Both the position numbers and the translations under genes were made by a program. From Caryophanales bacterium UBA6356 (lineage in GTDB: Bacteria; Bacillota_I; Bacilli_A; RFN20; CAG-826): DNA of 9,523 bases. The stretch spans positions 30,810 to 40,332 of the forward strand of contig DJRQ01000060.1 of assembly GCA_002440125.1 (NCBI GenBank). The letters run 5' to 3'. Shown piece by piece: positions 6,728 to 9,523 of the stretch (its first letter is position 1; every line of letters starts with the position of its first letter). Under the pieces are notes generated by a model, which worked only from the letters and a program-made list of their open reading frames with translations, ran no database searches and was not told the origin of the DNA.

Positions 6728-7467
6728 AAAAATATCTATTTATCACTTTAATATCCTTGTTTTTCGGAACGCTTTGCTTTCTTCTGATGAATAGTATTCT
6801 TTATTCGTTAATCGTATTTGTTCTGTTTGCGGCTTCTCTTTTTGTTGGAGATTTCTTCTTCATCAGAAGGCGGATGGAAAAAGAAAAGAAGGATCACGAA
6901 TGCTTTTTCTTTACGCGATCATTCTTGCTTTCTTTAATAGCCTCAAATTCTTATGACGAAGCGTATAAAGCGGCGGAGTCAAATGCGAGCAAAGAACTTC
7001 TGTTGGTCTTAGGTACTTTCAAGGAAAGAACAGCAAAGGAGAAAATCTATTGCCTCTATGACTATTTCAAAACGGATGAATATCGTCTTTTCCTTTCTAT
7101 ATTGGATCTATACGAAACGGAGGGAGGGGATATTGCTCTCTTGTCGGATCCCTATCTAATGGATGCCACTCAAAAAGAAAAGGATCTTATTAGGAAAGAG
7201 GGAGCCAAAAGAAAATCCTTTATTGAGTTCTCTAGCTTGCTTTTTATGGGCTCTCTTATTATCGGATTTCTCCGCTATGGACTTTCGAGCTTTTACGAAG
7301 AACTCTTGGGAAGTTTCCCGTATATGATTTGTTCCTTGCTTTATTTTGTTTTTACGGCTTTCACGGTTTTTATGTATTGCAAAAACTATTCAGAAATTGG
7401 CTTCAAAGAGGCTTTTAGAAAGGATAAAAATGGAAAAATCAAAAAAACAGCAGCAAAAAGCGTTTAA
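6724..7467 (+). CDS. tadB: TadB-like inner-membrane platform protein
   Basis: A 247-residue membrane protein with likely transmembrane helices at about 4-20, 24-46, 169-186 and 198-218, and a cytoplasmic helical domain between them (about 50-165, containing FFFTRSFLLSLIASNSYDEAY, the T2SSF-like four-helix region). In Tad systems TadB and TadC form the platform on which the ATPase acts. The sequence is divergent, so the assignment rests on topology and position between the ATPase and a clearer TadC-like gene. ATG 6724 lies in an ATGA overlap with the ATPase stop, with GGAGAG just upstream (AAAGGAGAG, about 6711-6719). The Lys-rich C-terminus extends over the start of the next gene. Confidence 0.78.
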   Translation: MKKYLFITLISLFFGTLCFLLMNSILYSLIVFVLFAASLFVGDFFFIRRRMEKEKKDHECFFFTRSFLLSLIASNSYDEAYKAAESNASKELLLVLGTFKERTAKEKIYCLYDYFKTDEYRLFLSILDLYETEGGDIALLSDPYLMDATQKEKDLIRKEGAKRKSFIEFSSLLFMGSLIIGFLRYGLSSFYEELLGSFPYMICSLLYFVFTAFTVFMYCKNYSEIGFKEAFRKDKNGKIKKTAAKSV

Positions 7468-8221
7468 AAAGAAAAATAAAAAGAACGTTCCTAAAACCAT
7501 ATTAAGGAATGAGAAGGCAGCCAATGATAAAAGCGCATCCTTAAAAGCATCGTTTCTGAAAAGGCAAAATGAATTGCTTAGATCGCTTGGATTCGATCCA
7601 AAAAAGGAATGGATGACTTTCGGAATCACGCTTGCAATCTTAATCGTCTGCGGCTTGTTTCTAAGCTTCTATGTCTGGAATTTCTATTTGCTTATTCCGA
7701 CTATCGTACTATCTGCCCTTTACGCCTATCTATCTCTAGAAAGACCGAAAGATATGCTGAAATGCAAAAAAGAACGGCTTCGGATGGAGTTTGTGAAACT
7801 CTTTTCTTTCCTTCGCGTCTTTTTGAGCAATGGCCATAGCGTTTATAGCGCGTTGCTTGAGACGAGAAGCTATGCGGAAGGCGATGCTCAGATTCTATTC
7901 GATAAGCTTATTGAGGGAATCGATGCCAATAAGACCATAGAGCCTTATTTAGAGTTTGCGGACGCTTTCGATTCGATTGAAATAAAACAGGCCATGATCG
8001 CAACTTACGAGTTATCTTTGGATGGCGGAAAAGAGAGGTTCTATCATTTCGATTCGGTTTTCCAACGTATTTCTGAAGAAAAAAGGGATGAAGCTTTCTT
8101 CTTTTTCAGAAACAAACTCGCCAATATGAATTTCTTTCCGCTTATTGGAAGCGCCTTCTCGATGGCATTGGTGACTATAGCCGTTGTGGCTTTGATGGGG
8201 AATACAAACTATGGGTTCTAG
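7430..8221 (+). CDS. tadC: TadC-like inner-membrane platform protein (T2SSF domain)
   Basis: ATG 7430 is preferred over an in-frame ATG at 7346 because AGAAAGGA lies at 7416-7423 and the Lys-rich N-terminus (MEKSKK...) begins there; the gene still overlaps tadB by 38 bp. The 263-residue protein has a highly basic N-terminal tail (about 1-50), two adjacent transmembrane helices (about 62-81 and 85-102), a T2SSF-type cytoplasmic helical domain (about 118-230, with FSFLRVFLSNGHSVYSALLE, the family's typical L..G.s...AL.. pattern), and a C-terminal transmembrane helix (about 234-256). It would form the membrane platform together with TadB, driven by the CpaF-like ATPase. The basic tail may contact lipid head groups or the ATPase. 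Confidence 0.85.
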   Translation: MEKSKKQQQKAFKKKNKKNVPKTILRNEKAANDKSASLKASFLKRQNELLRSLGFDPKKEWMTFGITLAILIVCGLFLSFYVWNFYLLIPTIVLSALYAYLSLERPKDMLKCKKERLRMEFVKLFSFLRVFLSNGHSVYSALLETRSYAEGDAQILFDKLIEGIDANKTIEPYLEFADAFDSIEIKQAMIATYELSLDGGKERFYHFDSVFQRISEEKRDEAFFFFRNKLANMNFFPLIGSAFSMALVTIAVVALMGNTNYGF

Positions 8222-8546
8222 TTTAGGCTTCCTGTTATCTTTGTTCTTTCTTGTTCAGGCTATGGCCTTTGCCGGCGATCTTTGCTCTTTGCAGATGGCC
8301 TATAGCACTTTAAATAGCGTTGCCACAACGGCAGCCAATCATATATCCGTGAAAGGGTTTGCCGATGAAGGGATTCGTAAAATCATTTATGAACAAGCTC
8401 ACGCTTATCTTAAGATCCCCGATGAAACTTATAGCGTGGGCGAAACCGTCGTTTTCGAGGTTTGGAGGGAATATAAAGCCCTCTTTATCTCGAAAGAACC
8501 AATGAAGCTTACGGTGAAAAGAAGCATCATCGTAGGATATATCTAG
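8211..8546 (+). CDS. TadE-like pseudopilin candidate, 111 aa
   Basis: ATG 8211 overlaps the tadC-like stop by 11 bp, with GGGGA about 9 nt upstream. Residues 5-22 are a hydrophobic N-terminal helix with almost no preceding charge, followed by a small extracytoplasmic domain. The stretch after the helix (YSTLNSVATTAANHISVKG) has the look of TadE-family and related Tad-locus proteins, where a helix continues from the membrane into an A-rich segment ending in ISxxG. The expected TadE glutamate at the start of the helix is not obvious. It probably serves as a minor pilin or an assembly factor in the membrane. Its position behind TadC and before the small pilin supports this; the exact family is uncertain. 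Confidence 0.7.
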   Translation: MGSSLGFLLSLFFLVQAMAFAGDLCSLQMAYSTLNSVATTAANHISVKGFADEGIRKIIYEQAHAYLKIPDETYSVGETVVFEVWREYKALFISKEPMKLTVKRSIIVGYI

Positions 8547-8556
8547 AAAGGAGGTG
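8547..8556 (+). promoter_or_regulatory. Very strong ribosome binding site for the small pilin
   Basis: AAAGGAGGTG lies 5 nt before ATG 8562 and is nearly the full complement of the 16S rRNA 3' end. It is the best match in the operon. It also fixes the start of the 59-codon gene and suggests that product is made in excess over its coupled upstream neighbours. Confidence 0.85.
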
Positions 8557-8561
8557 TCAGC

Positions 8562-8741
8562 ATGTCAGAACTTAAAGGGCAACTTTTGGGAATGGTATTA
8601 GTTCTCGCTGCCTTCGGGACGATTCTTGGGGTTTTGATTCCAAGTTTCAAAAAATCTGCCGAAAGCGTGAACAAAAACATCACTGCCGATCCAAGCGGCT
8701 CCGTCAATTTTGAAGCCAAACGCGTTACCATTGAGCTTTAA
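8562..8741 (+). CDS. Flp-pilin-like 59-aa protein, probable major pilin
   Basis: The 59-residue protein starts MSELKGQLLGMVLVLAAFGT and ends in a short polar tail (DPSGSVNFEAKRVTIEL) after SFKKSAESVNKN. Size, a short charged leader ending in Gly, one long hydrophobic helix (about 7-28) and a small hydrophilic tail are those of Flp/Tad pilins. A prepilin-peptidase cut after Gly6 would leave mature Q-L-L-G-M; the glutamate normally at mature position 5 is Met here, so processing may be unusual or absent. It stands 15 nt after the pseudopilin candidate and has the strongest ribosome binding site of the cluster, consistent with the most abundant subunit. The product probably sits in the membrane until assembled by the ATPase/TadBC machine. 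It could instead be a small membrane peptide of other function. Confidence 0.75.
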   Translation: MSELKGQLLGMVLVLAAFGTILGVLIPSFKKSAESVNKNITADPSGSVNFEAKRVTIEL

Positions 8742-8751
8742 TCTCTTGCGG

Positions 8752-8780
8752 TTGCAGGGAGTTTGCTCCAAACCTATAAT
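8752..8780 (+). promoter_or_regulatory. Promoter of the acyl carrier protein gene
   Basis: A perfect TATAAT (8775-8780) lies 17 bp after TTGCAG (8752-8757), placing transcription start near 8787. A dyad GGAG-TTTG-CTCC (8758-8769) occupies the spacer and could bind a regulator. No terminator separates the pilin gene from this promoter. Confidence 0.65.
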
Positions 8781-8801
8781 CTTGTTGGATTGAGGTGTTT
8801 T

Positions 8802-9041
8802 ATGAGCGAAAACAAAATGGATGAAGTCCGAAAGATGCTTGCCGACAAGATACATGTCGCCGAAATCGACGAGAACAAACCTCTGAAGGATCTTGGTCTC
8901 GATAGTCTCGATGTCGTTGAGATGTGTCTTAGCCTTGAAGATAAATTCGGAATCCAGTTCCCTGCCGAAGAGTTAAGCGAATTCAAGACGGTTGGCGATT
9001 TGCTTAAATCGATCGAAGAGAAGTTGGCGAAGAAACAGTAA
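8802..9041 (+). CDS. acpP: Acyl carrier protein
   Basis: The 79-residue acidic protein carries the phosphopantetheine attachment motif LGLDSLDVVE with Ser35, followed by EDKFGIQFPAEE, the conserved helix II-III region of type II fatty-acid-synthase carrier proteins. After 4'-phosphopantetheinylation by holo-ACP synthase it carries growing acyl chains in fatty-acid and phospholipid synthesis in the cytoplasm. ATG 8802 is chosen because GAGGTG (8792-8797) is correctly spaced and the resulting length is typical; an in-frame TTG at 8763 would add an atypical extension. It has its own promoter and terminator and no fatty-acid synthesis neighbours here. Confidence 0.95.
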   Translation: MSENKMDEVRKMLADKIHVAEIDENKPLKDLGLDSLDVVEMCLSLEDKFGIQFPAEELSEFKTVGDLLKSIEEKLAKKQ

Positions 9042-9047
9042 AAGAAG

Positions 9048-9079
9048 ATGGCTTTCGTCGGAAGGCCATTTTCTTTTTT
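9048..9079 (+). terminator. Rho-independent terminator after acpP
   Basis: ATGGCTTTC (9048-9056) pairs with GAAGGCCAT (9061-9069) around a GTCG tetraloop (one G-T wobble), followed by TTTCTTTTTT (9070-9079). Confidence 0.92.
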
Positions 9080-9140
9080 GGCTATTTCTTGTTGAGGGAT
9101 GTTTCGTTGGGGGAATCTTCTCTTTTTCTTATTTTTCATC

Positions 9141-9169
9141 TTGCAAAAAGGGCACTCAATAAGTAATAT
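9141..9169 (+). promoter_or_regulatory. Promoter of the tRNA pair
   Basis: TTGCAA (9141-9146) and TAATAT (9164-9169) are 17 bp apart, about 25 bp before the first tRNA, which fits a transcription start just upstream of it. Confidence 0.6.
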
Positions 9170-9193
9170 TGTCGTTGCGCTTTTAAAGCGTGT

Positions 9194-9268
9194 GCTCACT
9201 TAGCTCAATGGCAGAGCAATCGGCTGTTAACCGATCGGTTGTAGGTTCGAGCCCTATAGTGAGCGCCA
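9194..9268 (+). tRNA. tRNA-Asn (GUU)
   Basis: The acceptor stem GCTCACT (9194-9200) pairs with AGTGAGC (9258-9264), followed by discriminator G and an encoded CCA. D stem GCTC/GAGC. The anticodon stem ATCGG/CCGAT encloses loop CTGTTAA with anticodon GTT at 9226-9228, which reads AAC/AAU. T arm GTAGG-TTCGAGC-CCTAT. The G73 discriminator is as expected for bacterial tRNA-Asn. Confidence 0.96.
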
Positions 9269-9271
9269 TTT

Positions 9272-9348
9272 GGCCTGTTGGAGAAGAGGCTTAACTCATA
9301 TCCCTTTCAAGGATACATTCATGGGTTCGAATCCCGTACAGGTCACCA
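9272..9348 (+). tRNA. tRNA-Glu (UUC)
   Basis: The acceptor GGCCTGT (9272-9278) pairs with ACAGGTC (9338-9344), one G-T wobble, with discriminator A and encoded CCA (9346-9348). The D arm is GAG/CTC. The anticodon stem TATCC/GGATA holds loop CTTTCAA with anticodon TTC at 9306-9308. T arm ATGGG-TTCGAAT-CCCGT. It begins 3 nt after tRNA-Asn and is surely cotranscribed. Confidence 0.96.
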
Positions 9349-9372
9349 ATTAACGAGTATTCCCACCTCCGT

Positions 9373-9450
9373 ATGGTTGATGATTTTATGCTCATCGCTA
9401 TGGATGTGGAAAAGGTTAAGAAAGCGATGGCGAAGAAGCCGCCGAAATAG
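9373..9450 (+). CDS. Questionable 25-aa ORF between the tRNA pair and its terminator
   Basis: ATG 9373 to TAG 9450 encodes a short peptide ending MDVEKVKKAMAKKPPK, a plausible charged amphipathic helix. No ribosome binding site precedes it; the upstream CACCTCC is the wrong sense. It lies in the tRNA transcript and ends 8 nt before the terminator stem. It may be a chance frame or a remnant of a longer gene; the frame stays open upstream into the end of tRNA-Glu. Confidence 0.2.
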   Translation: MVDDFMLIAMDVEKVKKAMAKKPPK

Positions 9451-9458
9451 AGTCTCAT

Positions 9459-9481
9459 CCTCACAAGGTTGAGGCTTTTTT
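9459..9481 (+). terminator. Rho-independent terminator of the tRNA transcript
   Basis: CCTCA (9459-9463) pairs with TGAGG (9470-9474) around CAAGGT, followed by C and six T (9476-9481). The short stem makes it weaker than the acpP terminator, but its orientation and position end the tRNA unit. Nothing recognisable follows up to the window end. Confidence 0.6.
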
Positions 9482-9523
9482 CGACCTCTTTTTCGATGGA
9501 GAAGTAAGCGTAAATTTTATCCC

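Noticed and set aside
8774..9199. 141-codon minus-strand frame
   Set aside because: Antisense to acpP and its terminator and reaches the tRNA-Asn gene.
1..9523. Mycoplasma-type code (TGA as Trp)
   Set aside because: Several genes end at TGA exactly where the next coupled gene begins (4203, 5333, 5773, 6725) and Trp is coded by TGG, so the standard bacterial code applies.
1..9523. CRISPR array or prophage
   Set aside because: No regularly spaced repeats, cas genes or phage structural genes are visible; the only mobile-element trace is the decayed IS.

Overview
The window looks like chromosome from a low-to-moderate GC Bacillota, probably an uncultured gut Bacilli or Erysipelotrichia-type lineage. 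This is inferred from the monoderm gene content, the AGGAGG-type ribosome binding sites, the short polar operons and the use of TGA as a genuine stop, which argues against the Mycoplasma code. The lineage assignment is inference; no 16S or ribosomal protein is present.

Left part (1-2283). The 3' end of a gene for an acidic, Glu/Pro/Ala-rich protein with a conserved C-terminal domain of unknown function ends at a strong intrinsic terminator (905-933). It is followed by about 800 bp without an intact gene. This stretch holds a decayed IS200/IS605-family transposase (1100-1524, one frameshift, one in-frame stop, catalytic HUH histidines lost). A guanylate-kinase-like gene then reads on the minus strand (1741-2283).

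Middle (2284-3753). A divergent intergenic region with overlapping palindromes separates the kinase from a plus-strand AAA-type ATPase of the ATPase/DUF4143-like architecture.

Main feature (3864-8741). Eight tightly overlapping plus-strand genes form what looks like a minimal monoderm Tad/Flp-type pilus or type II secretion-like operon. In order they are: a 113-aa cytoplasmic protein of unknown function; a 377-aa secreted protein of unknown function; a 146-aa protein with an N-terminal membrane segment; a CpaF/TadA (VirB11-like) ATPase; TadB-like and TadC-like inner-membrane platform proteins; a 111-aa TadE-like pseudopilin candidate; and a 59-aa Flp-pilin-like protein with the strongest Shine-Dalgarno sequence in the cluster. 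No prepilin peptidase, TadZ, RcpC or secretin gene is visible. The ATPase would power assembly through TadB/TadC of a fibre built from the small pilin, with the other secreted or anchored proteins as candidate accessory, tip or cargo components.

Right part (8742-9523). An acyl carrier protein gene has its own promoter and terminator. A tRNA-Asn(GUU)/tRNA-Glu(UUC) pair follows, with a promoter and a downstream terminator; a questionable 25-codon ORF lies between the tRNAs and that terminator. These housekeeping genes suggest a chromosomal rather than plasmid or phage setting.
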